From: Cercis canadensis
Taxonomy: Eukaryota; Streptophyta; Magnoliopsida; Fabales; Fabaceae
Assembly (NCBI GenBank): GCA_003255065.1
Contig: QAOA01005801.1
Coordinates: 902,367-966,366, forward strand
Length of the DNA stretch: 64,000 nt
Direction of reading: 5' to 3'
Position numbers and translations under genes: made by a program. Shown here one piece after another: positions 1 to 11,800 of this stretch. Below the pieces are notes generated by a model that saw only the letters and a list, made by a program, of their open reading frames with translations, did not search any database and was not told the DNA's origin. Position 1 is the stretch's first letter. Each line of letters starts with the position of its first letter.

Positions 1-3000
1 TCATCAAAAACAAATAAACCCAGCTCTTCTGATCGCTGCATTATAAGATTTTTAATTCAATAAAAAGGCAAGGTAACTCAGTTTGCCCAATTATTAAAAA
101 AATTCAACTATACACGTATTCAGTTACAGTAATATACACATCAACTGCCTAATTCCTTGTGAATACTCAAATGACTTCAACTCTAAATCATAAAATTTCT
201 TAGGTTGGGGTGAGAGGAGAAATGTAATGGTGAATAAACATTTGAGAAAGCAGTGCCCATCACTAATCCTTAAGGAGAATATATCTACTTTTCTAATAAA
301 AGAAGAAAATATTACAGCAAAAGAGAACAAAGGATCCTTAAGGAGAATATATCTTAATAAATATTATTAAAATTCAAAAAAGCAGAGTGACAAGAGCCTT
401 TCAGCATGCACATAAACACATATTACAAGGACATCAACAATATGCACCAGCAACCCCCCCCCCCNCCAAAAAAAAAAAAAGAGAAAAAGGAACATGCATG
501 CTTATGTAATAGGCATGTTAATCTCAAATGAAATGCCTTATCCACAAGATGTACAAACCTCCAAATAATCAACAGTGACATGCCCAGTTCCTTGGTCATC
601 CCATTTCCCGTCATCATTCAGCCGGTAGACCTTGACACGCTGAAATTCAATAAAAAGAAAGACTGAGTAACAAGTAATATAGACCCCTCACCTACTCCAG
701 ATATCAATATAGAAACAATGCTGCTAAGATCACATTTCAAGTAAGCAAGAGTTCCCAAATGTATAGACTTATTATAAGTCTATAACATAAATAACAGAGA
801 AATACACTAGATATATTCATTTAAATTTGAAGCTAAAGCAGCCCAACTGATCACTCTTATGAAATAAGTAACTATTCCTGTGACTGATATCTAGAATATA
901 ATGCATCCACTCGGACATCTTTTGACTTTCTTTCCCTTTTTCCTTCAAAATTAACTTAGTGGGAGAAGTGAGAGAAATGTAAAGCAAGGGACGGCTGCTA
1001 GCAAGATTGAAACAGTACTATGGTTTCTGTGAAATGAAGATGCTCTCAATTACCAATTTCTCTTACAGTTGGAGTAAAATTAGAAGAATAAAAGGAAGAT
1101 GATGAAACAGAAATACAAATTACACAGTTAAAAGCAGTTTCTTTCTTGGTTGAGAGTAATCAATAAGCACAAAGGACTGAATATCAGTAGATCATTTTCA
1201 ACATATCCTCAATAAACTTCTTCCACAGTTTCAAGAAAAAACTTAGCAAAATTGGGAGGGAGAGTTACAGCAAGATCAATAAGCATACATTTGCCATTTA
1301 ATTTGACCAATTTACTGTTAAACTGTACTTTATTATAAATACAATTTCATTTCATTCCCCTTTTTTCAATCATATAAATCAAGTAAAGCTGTAAAAAGTT
1401 CTACCATCCTTCCACTAACCTATATTTAAAATCAAGCACCACTTTATAACTATATGTATTTGACCTCTCCTTACTCTCTGCTCTCATCTCACTTATCATC
1501 CTCCAACATCCCACTTCCAAGTACCCATAACTAAAATGATACTGTAGAACTAATCAAGGCATGTGACTCTTCAATTTTGAATATTTCTCAATCTTCATAA
1601 CACTTTTTCCAAATATAAGGCCCTGTTTGGATATTTTTTGATACAAATGCTTACATGACAACAGCTTTTTGGAAAAGCTCTTATACTGTACACAGAAACC
1701 ATTTTGCAATTGGACGAATCAATCCAGAAGTACTTTTCAAGTTACATTTTCTTTTATGAGCATTTTTGTCCAAAAATAATGTTTTCAGCTTTCTTGTTGA
1801 GCTAATACATCTTTTGCAATAACTTATATCCATAACTTTTTTTCTAAAATCGCTTCTCAAATTAAGCTGAAAATAGATGATAGGTCAGCTAGTCCTTTTT
1901 CAAAAGCTATCCAAACGGTTAAAATATCAATCAGAAATGATTTTGTGCAAAAAAGGTTCTGCAAGCGGGATTTAGGTGGTCGTATGAGGGAAAAGTCTAC
2001 TTAAGTATATCTCTACTCTGCAACTACCAAATGCCATGATACTGAAAGTTTCAAAAACAAAAAAAATCCTAGAATTCCCATTCATTCATGTGGGTACTTA
2101 AGATAACTAATTCAGCGCTCATTCNTGCAAAAAAGGTTATCTATATGGGGCCCAAATCTGAATTTGTTCTGCAAGCGGGATTTAGGTGGTCGTATGAGGG
2201 AAAAGTCTACTTAAGTATATCTCTACTCTGCAACTACCAAATGCCATGATACTGAAAGTTTCAAAAACAAAAAAAATCCTAGAATTCCCATTCATTCATG
2301 TGGGTACTTAAGATAACTAATTCAGCGCTCATTCCTGGTGAATCAGCCAGAAAAAGCACTATCTTCCAAATAAGTTGCTTCTGCCCAACTTTGGATTCGC
2401 ATAAAAATCAAAACCCAATTTGTAAATTTACTTTCCCCTTCTTTCACCTCTAAGAGCATGTCTAATAAAACTGAAGCACTGAAAATATCAGTACTGAACA
2501 CTTGTTCGATATTATGAATGCTTAACAATTCACTAGTTTACACAAAAAGAAAATTTAAGTAGTTTAAAAGTAATACATGTCAAGAGACAAAAACAAAAAC
2601 CCAATTACATGACAGAAATTATAAGAAATATATATATATAATTAATATGCACTTTTCAAATTTAAGAGGGTTCTTACTATAATGACTAGGGAAAAAATTG
2701 ACAAAACTGAAACTGCAATAGCATCAGCCACCAATCCTAATGTGGTATTTCTTCATTTACAATTCATGTCACTCCACGTTATTAAAGGAAAAAAGTAGGA
2801 TTTGTTCCCTGAAAAGAAAGACAGAGGTGCCAAACGCAGCACAACATGCTGCATACAAGGGGGGGAAAATTGCCAAAGAGTTACAAACAGTAAATAAGTA
2901 CTGCTGCTTTTAGTTGGTACCATAGTTGGCACCAACGAAGTTTAAATGCATGAGGAGATTGCAGCAAATGCATGATACTACGTATATTTAGTCAGCACCA

Positions 3001-3967
3001 ACCAGATGTAATGGAAGTGCACTGCACAGCATCATAACAACAACTTTCCAAATTCTTGGCCAACAAAGTAATGTGGAAAATTTTCAAAAAGAGAAAATAT
3101 ATTATAAATCCAAATTGCTGCTAAAATCTAGGGATGTGGCAGTATTAGGCTTTAGAATGCATATTAATATCGAGTCCAAGGTAGAACATGCAGAATGCAT
3201 CAAGAAATTCAGCTCAAGTGCAAATAAGTCTGCTTTTTCCAAAGATCTCTAATATTCTCAAATCAAACACTGTCACGCTCTTGGATCCTTTTCTAATAAC
3301 TAAAATGTAAAAATCCATACGCTCAACCTCTGGTAGCTTCCAAGTGCAAGAGAAGGAGACAACTGAATTTCACCCTTCAGTTTAATCATAACTTTCTAAA
3401 AAATTGCAGGAGTTAAATTGACGTGGAAATAAAATAAATTATTACAATTTTTTTGTTATATGAGTGAAATAAGCATGTAACCAGTATCTCTAACAATACA
3501 AGGCATATTTTATATAAATTAGGCAACATTCACGTTGTGTGATCACAATAAATTACGGGCATTCAAGCTACGGCACCTTCCTACAACTCCACTTCTTCAC
3601 CTCTCGGTTGTCTAAAATACCAGCCAAAAAATGAACTGCATAAATCATAACTGCTAAACAAGTTGCTTAGAAAACCAAAGAAACGGAAACATAACAAGAA
3701 CCCATTGATAGGCAACAAAAGCTACTCCAAACGAATTACAAACACTAACACTTAACTCCATTAAATTAAATCGAGCATATAATGAGACAACTACGATTAA
3801 ATTACGAATACGGGTGACAACCAGAAACCTCAAACTCCAAAGAACATCCAAAGGGAAAAATCAGCATTGACTAGAATCTAGGGCAAAGCTGAGAGCTTTC
3901 AATTACAAGAAAGCACACTTACCTGCATCGAATTAGCGTTAGCCTGTGATTTCTCTTGCGCGCCCAT
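1..3967 (-). CDS. PP4R3: Serine/threonine-protein phosphatase 4 regulatory subunit 3 (SMEK/PSY2 family), N-terminal part
   Basis: Three coding exons are visible on the minus strand: 3967-3923 (15 aa, starting [15 protein letters not shown]), 639-559 (27 aa, [19 protein letters not shown] and on to DYLE) and 35-1 ([11 protein letters not shown]), which runs off the left edge. All junctions are GT-AG and phase 0. The reading matches the highly conserved start of plant SMEK/PP4R3 proteins, where an EVH1/PH-like domain begins. In the family this subunit guides PP4 phosphatase to substrates; in plants PP4R3 is linked to miRNA biogenesis (HYL1 dephosphorylation). Intron 1 is about 3.3 kb and holds a MITE-like insertion and a false duplication. 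The 5' leader (3968 to about 4230) is pyrimidine-rich on the coding strand. The family protein is roughly 800-900 aa, so most of the gene lies outside. Identity is secure from the N-terminus; everything after residue 53 is unseen. Confidence 0.9.
1621..1917. mobile_element. hAT-like MITE in PP4R3 intron 1
   Basis: The left end CCCTGTTTGGATA and the right end TATCCAAACGG are inverted versions of each other (about 10 of 11 bases in the core GTTTGGATA region). The interior, about 300 bp, has no reading frame. Ends of this GTTTGGAT type are common in short non-autonomous hAT-like elements of plants. I cannot define a clean 8-bp target duplication, so the superfamily is an inference. Confidence 0.45.
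1946..2334. repeat. Duplicated copies flanking single N (probable unmerged contig overlap)
   Basis: Copy 1 (1946-2124, 179 bp) ends exactly at the N at 2125, and copy 2 (2126-2334, 209 bp) begins directly after it. They are nearly identical except that copy 1 lacks 30 bp present in copy 2 (2139-2168). Copies that meet exactly at a lone N are what two overlapping but unmerged contig ends produce. The 30-bp indel suggests the ends come from two alleles. The intron is therefore probably about 200 bp shorter than shown. Confidence 0.8.
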
Positions 3968-4120
3968 CACAGCTTCTTTATGCGCAATTCAAAATTGGAA
4001 GTAAAACTGGAGTATGTAATCCAAGTGAGGTTGGGGGCTTAAAATTAGGGTTTTGAGGAGAAGGAGAATGAGAGAGAAAAGAATTGTAGTAAGGGAATTA
4101 AGTTTCGGGGGATCAACAGG

Positions 4121-4240
4121 AAACCCTAACTGCCATTGACGTAGCAGCGCGAACTTTCGACTCTCTCTCTCTCTCCTCTCTTCTCTCTTCTCTCTTTCTC
4201 AATTCTCTCTCTCTCCCCTTTAATATTCTTCCTCTGTGCA
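4121..4240 (-). promoter_or_regulatory. Pyrimidine-rich 5' leader and telo-box of PP4R3
   Basis: The stretch 4160-4220 is almost pure CT on the plus strand, hence GA on the coding (minus) strand. AAACCCTAA at 4121-4129 matches the plant telo-box, often found near the start of growth-related genes. The transcription start cannot be placed exactly; it is probably near 4230 or just beyond. Confidence 0.35.
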
Positions 4241-5612
4241 AGAGTGTCCCCGGACCCCGACCTTCGATTAAGCAAAAGAGGAGTGGAAAACTATTACGCA
4301 TGTATTAGCACTGTCGAATTCCAGCAATGCCTCTGGGGTTCTGCTGAAATTACTTACACGCCATTGACGTTACTGCCTCTGCCCGCGCTTATCCACGCGG
4401 GCTTCTTTCCTGTTTTTTTTTTTTTCCTAAAAGAAAGAAAGAAAGAATTAGATTCAGGGACAGTGTTAAAATTTGACTCAATTTTGAAAAAGATAGGGTG
4501 AAAGGTTTCAAACTTTCAATTGTGATTTTTATATGTTTTTTAGCTAATTAGTTTCTCATAATTTTAATTTTATTTTTTTTGTAGAAACACCTGTTAAATA
4601 AATGTTGAAGTGATAGACTTAAAATTTGTTATTCTATTACATTCACATGTTTATCATGTTAATATTTATCTAATAGTTATAATAGCAATTAACGATAAAC
4701 ACTTACTAATCCCATAAAAAACGATAAACACTTATTAAAATTAAAATTATAAATATTTAAGTAGATAAAAATATATAAACCTGATTGAAAACCAAGTTAT
4801 AAAATTTTAATTCATTTAAATCATGAGGGAAGTGAGTTTACACTTTTCACAAGCTCTAAGCCCTGCCCACCCATTATGGAGTACGCACATTGATTCCTCT
4901 TATAGGTTTTTGAAGAATATTGCACATTTTCTTTTGGTAATCAAAGCAAAGCCCAACACAAAACAAAACTACATAAACAGGAATCTAGGTAAAGCTACTC
5001 CACTGATATTAGATTACGTTACCAGGACAAAAAAAGATAATATATTACTTATGAAGATAATGAAATCCTTCAATCATTAAAAATTGAATTGATTTGTAAA
5101 TCAATTTTTTAATGAATTTTATTTGAAATCATATTGATTAAGACTTAAATTTGTTTGCAAAATTATTTTATGTATAATATATTAAGATTTACAAATCTTA
5201 TTACTTTTAATATAATTTGCAGATATGAATTTTATTTGAAATCATATTGATTAAGAATTAAATTTGTTTGCAAAATTATTTTATGTATAATATATTAAGA
5301 TTTACAAATCTTATTACTTTTAATATAATTTGCAGATTATTTTTAAAAAATAAATTCAATTCATATTGTAATTATAAGATATTCCAAACATATTCCTAAA
5401 GACAAATATAATGTGATGAGGTGCAATACCAAAAAAGTTGAACCGAGATTATCATGTTAGCCAATACCGTTGTTATATTATGTGAAATGACATTTATGGT
5501 CAGCCAAAACAGTGAAATTCAACTTGGACCAATTTCATTGGTGGATGGCATACAATTGCTTCAAAATTCAGATATTGTCTCATGCATAATACAAAGTAGT
5601 GTGTGAGAATAT
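4241..5612. other. Intergenic, AT-rich; contains 113-bp tandem duplication
   Basis: No gene recognised. A 113-bp unit is present twice in tandem (5114-5226 and 5227-5338) with essentially one difference and no N between the copies, so unlike the N-flanked duplications this one may be real. Open frames here, such as 4823-5080, show no family resemblance. Confidence 0.6.
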
Positions 5613-7043
5613 TGTTGTGGATTTTGCTACCGGCAAGTATACCGGGCCACACAAGTAATATAAAAGTGAGTTGAGTATCGTCCTCAGGGATTTGAAGTTA
5701 GCAATTACCAATTTCACTAACAATGATTCTATTTGGAAAATTCAATGTTTTGAGTTTGAGAAAGCTATACTAATAACATGGATCCCAATGATCAATCGAA
5801 ATGAGCTGAATAGCACAGCTTAACAACTTAATCAGAAATTAAAGTAAAGGATTAACAATTAATAAGAGAAGGTTAGGGGGCTGATTTGACTTGGTTTGGA
5901 CTCCGGTTATTTCATAGACAAAACAACCTTTGAATTACTGAAGAATACATTATCCTAGCTATAAATCCTTTGTTGTTGGCTAATTTCCCTAATTTGATTG
6001 AACCCAATCCCTTGGAGAAACAATCTTTCCTATCCCAACTAATTGCCCAATTCCTTGGTACAATTAACTTGTCTAGGTGATTAAGCTCTAGGAAATTACT
6101 TCAAGACCACATAAACTAAGTTATCTATTCCTAGATTAACTTGATTTATGGTAGAAATTACAAGAGCATACTCATATCTTACTATCCCTAGCATCAACAT
6201 GAGTCAATAAACCATTCAAATGGTAGCTAAGCATTTAAAGGCATTAAGAGCAGTAAAATCTACTCCAACAAAGAGACTTGCATCAAAATAACTTCATTCA
6301 ACAATAAAACTTCATCCAAACCTAGCTACATCAAACCCCTAACTAAAGGGGGTTTAGCTACTCATAGCTAAAACAGAGAAATACAGAGAAACATAATTCA
6401 TTAAGAGAGAAGAGAAGAAAAACTAGATGAAATCTGGGTTGAATCCTCCAAAAGTGCTCTAGCACCTTCCTCTTCTTTGTTCTTGACGGCTCTCCTCCGA
6501 ATCCTCTTTCTTTTCTCTCTCTTGTTCCTTTTATAGATAGGTTATGGCCAAGAGACTGGTAGAAAGACACCTCAGCAATGAAGCCAGCGCTGGGCGCTGG
6601 CCAATAAAGACAAGGCAGGTTCTGATGCTGGATGGCTGGCACTGGGCGCTGGAGGACTGTGACTTCTTGGACATGCTGGTGCTGGGCGCTGGATTTCTGG
6701 CGCTAAGCGCTGGCTCGCTGGGCGCTGAAGTTCCTTTCTGCCATGTTGGCGCTGGGCACCAGGATGCTGGCGTTGGGCGCTGGCCGGTCAGAGAGCTTTT
6801 CCAGCACTTGTGTTGTCCCATTTAGTTCCTTCTTCACCCTCCTAATGCTCTAATCTTCAAGATCATTCAAAAGGGATTATGAATGAGCTAAAAACATGCT
6901 AGGAAGTTAAATAAAACTATAACTTTGACACTAACTAAGATTAATAAATAACTAGAGAATATGATACATATTCATGCAAAATGACTTAAGAACTAGCCAG
7001 ATAAAGCATAATTCTATAATAATTCTATTTTATGGAATTATCA
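5613..7043. mobile_element. Probable solo LTR or LTR-like repeat
   Basis: The unit begins TGTTGTGGATTTTGCTACC and ends with AATTATCA, giving the TG...CA ends of an LTR. Flanks AATAT (5608-5612) and AGTAT (7044-7048) match 4 of 5 bases, compatible with a decayed 5-bp target duplication. The opening reading of the type CGGCAAGTATACCGG followed by ACAAGTAATATAAAA is familiar to me from repeats scattered widely in dicot genomes. No gag or pol reading is visible, so this would be a solo LTR or a non-coding derivative. The exact left end (5613 or 5616) is uncertain. Confidence 0.5.
6583..6790 (+). repeat. Degenerate GC-rich minisatellite based on GGCGCTGGGCGCTGG
   Basis: The units CGCTGGGCGCTGG, CACTGGGCGCTGG, TGCTGGGCGCTGG, CGCTAAGCGCTGG and CGTTGGGCGCTGG recur at irregular spacing of about 20-50 bp. 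The tract stands out as an island of high GC in AT-rich DNA and keeps both strands open for about 90 codons, which explains the overlapping open frames there. It lies inside the LTR-like repeat. Confidence 0.75.
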
Positions 7044-8700
7044 AGTATGTAAATAACATTACGTTTAGCAACTCCATATGTTAGCACAGGAGTTTAAACA
7101 AACTCAAATGGTTAGTTTAATGGCTTTAATATGTGACTACGCGTAGAAGTGTGTATACTAATGCATTTGATTTTTACTATTGTCAATTTTTTAGAGTTAA
7201 CATCAAATATTTTCTTATAAATTTTAAATCACCACTCATTGGCCAAACTAAGGATGTGAATATTTTATGTTGGATTTCTAAACAAATTTGGATGGAATAA
7301 TGATTGTTACATATTAATGTGAACCACTTGGGTTGTAAATAAAGAGTCCCAACAAAGTTTTGTTTATTAAAATGCATATATTTCAACATGTTCATATCAT
7401 TCAAAAAAAAAAATCATTATGGGTGAGTTAAAAGTGATAGATTTATGTAGTTGAAGTTTTAACTAAATTTAAATTAGATGTGTTGCCATCTACACGAAAA
7501 TATAAGATTATGCTTAAATAATGTGCAAATAGGGTGATTCTTTATATTCTGCCATGAGATTAGGAATAAATAATCAAAATATAAATTTAAAACACACATG
7601 TCAAAAATATAATATCCTTATAATAATATTTTCTCTTGATAATAAAAGTAAAAAAAAAAAAATTAAGTCAAGCTTCATGAATTTAGAATTATAAGAAAAA
7701 TAACATTTAGCTCAATAAAACATATTCCTAGTTATAAGACTGCTCTCTTTACCCTTTTCGCCAATTTGAATGTTTTGTTAATTAATAGCAGCACTCCCTT
7801 CATTAATATAATATATATATATTCACTTTTATTAATGATTATCATTTATCAAAAAAACTCCCTAAAAGATATGATGAATTAGACTTAACAAAGTAATAGC
7901 ACATTTGATTGTACTCTCAACTTTATTATAAAAGAGTAAACTCAAGGTTGTTTATCATATAATTTAGATCAAGGAGCCAAATTTGGCTCTCCCAAAAGGA
8001 TTGGGAGCAATCCCTAACAAGTGCTATCACCACTCACTCATTCCCCATAAAAGGTTTCCTCTTTTTTCAAGTTGCCACAAGAAGTCTCCTTAAAACAAGT
8101 TTACCCTCATAGATTCTAATTATTAGAAGTTTAGAACTCACTCTAAAAATCTAGCCCCTTCTTCTTTCTAGTATTGCCATTACTATTGAATGGAACTTTT
8201 TTTTAAAAAAAAATCTTAGATATATGGAGAGCACTTAGTATTATTTGACCGTAGACTTAATAACAATATCAATTGAGTCAAGACTCTTGACAAAAAAAAT
8301 GATTGTAGTATCCAATTTTTAACCTCTTTTCTTTTACATAAGAACACAATCTCAAATCTCTACTACAAGAGAGTGTAGCCCTTGGAAGTCACCTCAAATG
8401 ACCACTTTATGAAGGATTGATCACATCAACATCAACCTCTTGACTTGTTAAAAAGGAAAATCTGGTGTCTGAATAATCCGAAGCATAAACAGCAGATTTC
8501 ACTTGAGCCATTAATTGAATCAGCATACTGAAAATTGTCAGTAACAATCATTTGTTACCAAACTTTTGGGCCATGAATTTCAACAACAAATGGCAAGTAC
8601 GCGGCATGCGTAGTTTAGCAGAATGGGACACGAGAATTGTCAAATAAGCAGAGGGACAGCAGGGTCAGTAATAACGCAGATTGCAAAGCAAACAAAAGTG
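7044..8700. other. Intergenic, AT-rich, no gene seen
   Basis: The interval upstream of the LPD gene is AT-rich with homopolymer runs. I see no conserved reading frame, tRNA or clear transposon ends. The proximal promoter of LPD probably lies in roughly 8450-8770. Confidence 0.6.
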
Positions 8701-8868
8701 GTTTATCCGCCGCTCTTTGATATCTCCGCCCCTTCTTCCTAACTCCCAACGGACAAGTCGAGGTCCCTTTACATGTTACTCCAAAACCTTTATTTTAACA
8801 TAAATTTCCATTTTCAGATCTTTCTTTCTCTCTATTCCGCCATTACTATCTCTCTCTCTTCCCCCAAA

Positions 8869-11800
8869 ATGCAGTCCTCGCTCTCACTCTCATTCTCTCC
8901 CAGCTCCTCTGCTGCTACCATTTCCAGATCACACCACTCTTCCCACTGTTTTCCCGTTGCTACTGGTAGGCCTTTGAATCTTCGCTTCTGCGGCTTAAGG
9001 CGCGAGGCATTTGGTTTTTCTTCTCTCAAACACTGTGATACGCATCAGAGAGTCCAGCTTTCAAGCCGGAGATACTCAAAGAAAGTATCGGCTGTTTCCG
9101 ATAATGGGAGTCCTCCTAAATCGTTCGATTATGATTTGTTGATCATTGGAGCTGGCGTTGGTGGCCATGGGGCGGCGCTTCATGCTGTCGAAAAGGTACC
9201 ATTAATGGGTTTTCTGAACTTGGTGATTGCCAATTTTTGGTTTAGTCGAAGGAGCTAATATATAGTCATACTCAGCTTCGAATTCCAATTGGTAATTAAA
9301 AAAAAGGATTTTTTTTTTTTATGAAGAAGACAGTCTTTTCTGGGTTCTAATGTTTAGTTGAAAACTTATTTGGGTTGAATTCAAAAATTCAGCTTGGATC
9401 ACATAAACTGGTTTAGATGTTGCTTACCAAGCTAACTTCCCTTGACTTTAATCTTTGTATTAACTTCACTTTCCACAAGAAAATATGTAAATGAATGTTC
9501 CCAAAGAATTGAAATCAAAGCGTTGTTAGTTTCCTTTTGTTGCTATTATTGAATGAGCTATCTGTTTTATAGAGAAGTAAATGTTAAAGTAAATTGGTAT
9601 AAACATTTCTTTGTGCGATTCTGAATCAGGCAGTTGGAGTAATTAGATGCTTTTCATTACTACATTAATGGTGAATTTGTATCTAATAAGTTCACCAAGA
9701 TAGTGTGCTTCTTAAACTTATAATTTATATAAGTCTATATGAATATAATATAAACATAGAAATTACCATATTTTTGTGTGCTCAAGTAAAAATTTTATGT
9801 TTGTAAAGAAAATTGAANATGCTTTGCATTACTACATTAATGGTGAATTTGTATCTAATAAGTTCACCAAGATAGTGTGCTTCTTAAACTTATAATTTAG
9901 ATAAGTCTGTATGAATATAATATAAACATAGAAATTACCATATTTTTGTGTGCTCAAGTAAAAATTTTATGTTTGTAAAGAAAATTGAAATAACACAGTG
10001 ATTACAGGGTTTGAAAACAGCCATTGTTGAGGGAGATGTGGTGGGAGGAACTTGTGTAAACAGAGGCTGTGTTCCTTCTAAAGCCCTTTTGGCTGTAAGT
10101 GGCCGTATGCGTGAATTACAAAGTGATCATCACTTAAAGTCCTTGGGCTTACAGGTAAGAATATCATGTATCATGCTTCATAAAGTTTTGAATCTATGGC
10201 TAATGTTCTATCGTAATTAAGGTTCTACGTGGTGGAGATATTGGTTTCTCAATTAATTGTCTTTGCTGATTTTTCTTATTTCAGGTTACTGCCGCTGGGT
10301 ATGACCGACAAGGAGTCGCAGATCATGCTAATAATCTTGCTACAAAAATTCGTAGTAATTTGACCAACTCATTAAAAGCACTTGGAGTAGACATACTCAC
10401 AGGTTTCGGAACAATTTTGGTATGTGACACATCATGCTCTGTTTAATTTGTAGTAACATGGATAAATATCAGTATAGTCAATTCAGGAAAATGAACAATT
10501 TTTTTTTTATCAGCCAAGGCTTGACATTAAATCATGAAACTAGTAAAGAAATTGGGAAAATTTTTGTTTACCACCTTCTTTATGAATCCATGTAGGGTCC
10601 TCACAAGGTGAAAGTTGGCTCTTCCAACAAAATAGTAACTGCAAAAGATATCATCATTGCAACTGGATCTGTTCCTTTCGTTCCTAAGGGCATTGAAGTT
10701 GATGGTACATATTTTTGTTTTCTCTTTACTACATTATTATTTTATGGTTGCTGCCTCTTTTACTCAATTCTATTGACTTAAAGACATGCATTCCAACCAC
10801 AAGAAACTATGATATTGTCTATCAATTGTAATCATAGTGTTAAGTCCTATGTGACTTTAGTAATAGTGTCATGGTGTTTCATCCTTCTCTAGAATTTTAA
10901 AATTTCAGCCTTGTCCTATATTTCCACCACGAGAAGCCCTTATGACTCTAATCTATAACCCAAGTCGGATATTCCTGCCTATAAATTCTTGTATGCCTCT
11001 GTCTGCCAGCTGATCTTTTCTTGTATAATGACTGTATAATTACTTCTGATAAAAAATCACCGAGTAATTACCTACAGGGAAGACTGTGATTACCAGTGAC
11101 CATGCACTCAAACTGGAGTCTGTTCCTGATTGGATAGTAATCGTGGGAAGTGGTTATATTGGCCTTGAATTCAGTGATGTATATACAGCACTTGGAAGTG
11201 AGGTAGCACCTCTTTTTATGACTTGACAATTTTGTGTAAAATCATATATTTCTCTATACTTTTTTATTAGTACAAGTAGTTGACAAATATTTTATCTTTT
11301 ATATTATTTCTTTATTTTGTGAGTCTAGAAGCCTAATTTATCACAGAATGGATTTAATAGCAATAATTGTATTCTGTAGGTTACTTTTGTTGAAGCTTTG
11401 GATCAGCTTATGCCTGGATTTGATCCTGAAATTAGCAAGTTGGCTCAGAGGGTTCTAATAAATCCCCGGAAGATTGACTATCATACTGGAGTTTTTGCAA
11501 CCAAGGTAACCCACGTGTTGTATTTGCTTATTGATATTTTTTGGGTGGTCAGTTTGACATGACACTTTCCTTATGTGTTTTTTATAGATCACTCCTGCAA
11601 GGGATGGAAATCCGGTCATCATTGAACTCATTGATGCAAAGACCAAGGAACCTAAGGACACTTTGGAGGTAACTTGATTATTTCCTAGAAGTTTGTAACT
11701 TTATGACTAAGTTTTGGACTGGTAAATTGTCTTTAAATAAAACAAAGGATACAGAGACTGAAAGTTGTTGATTGCGAAAACAAAAATGGGGAACATGTGA

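Noticed and set aside
6531..6825. Overlapping frames of more than 90 codons on both strands
   Set aside because: They are caused by the GC-rich minisatellite, which lacks stops on either strand; no splice sites or homology.
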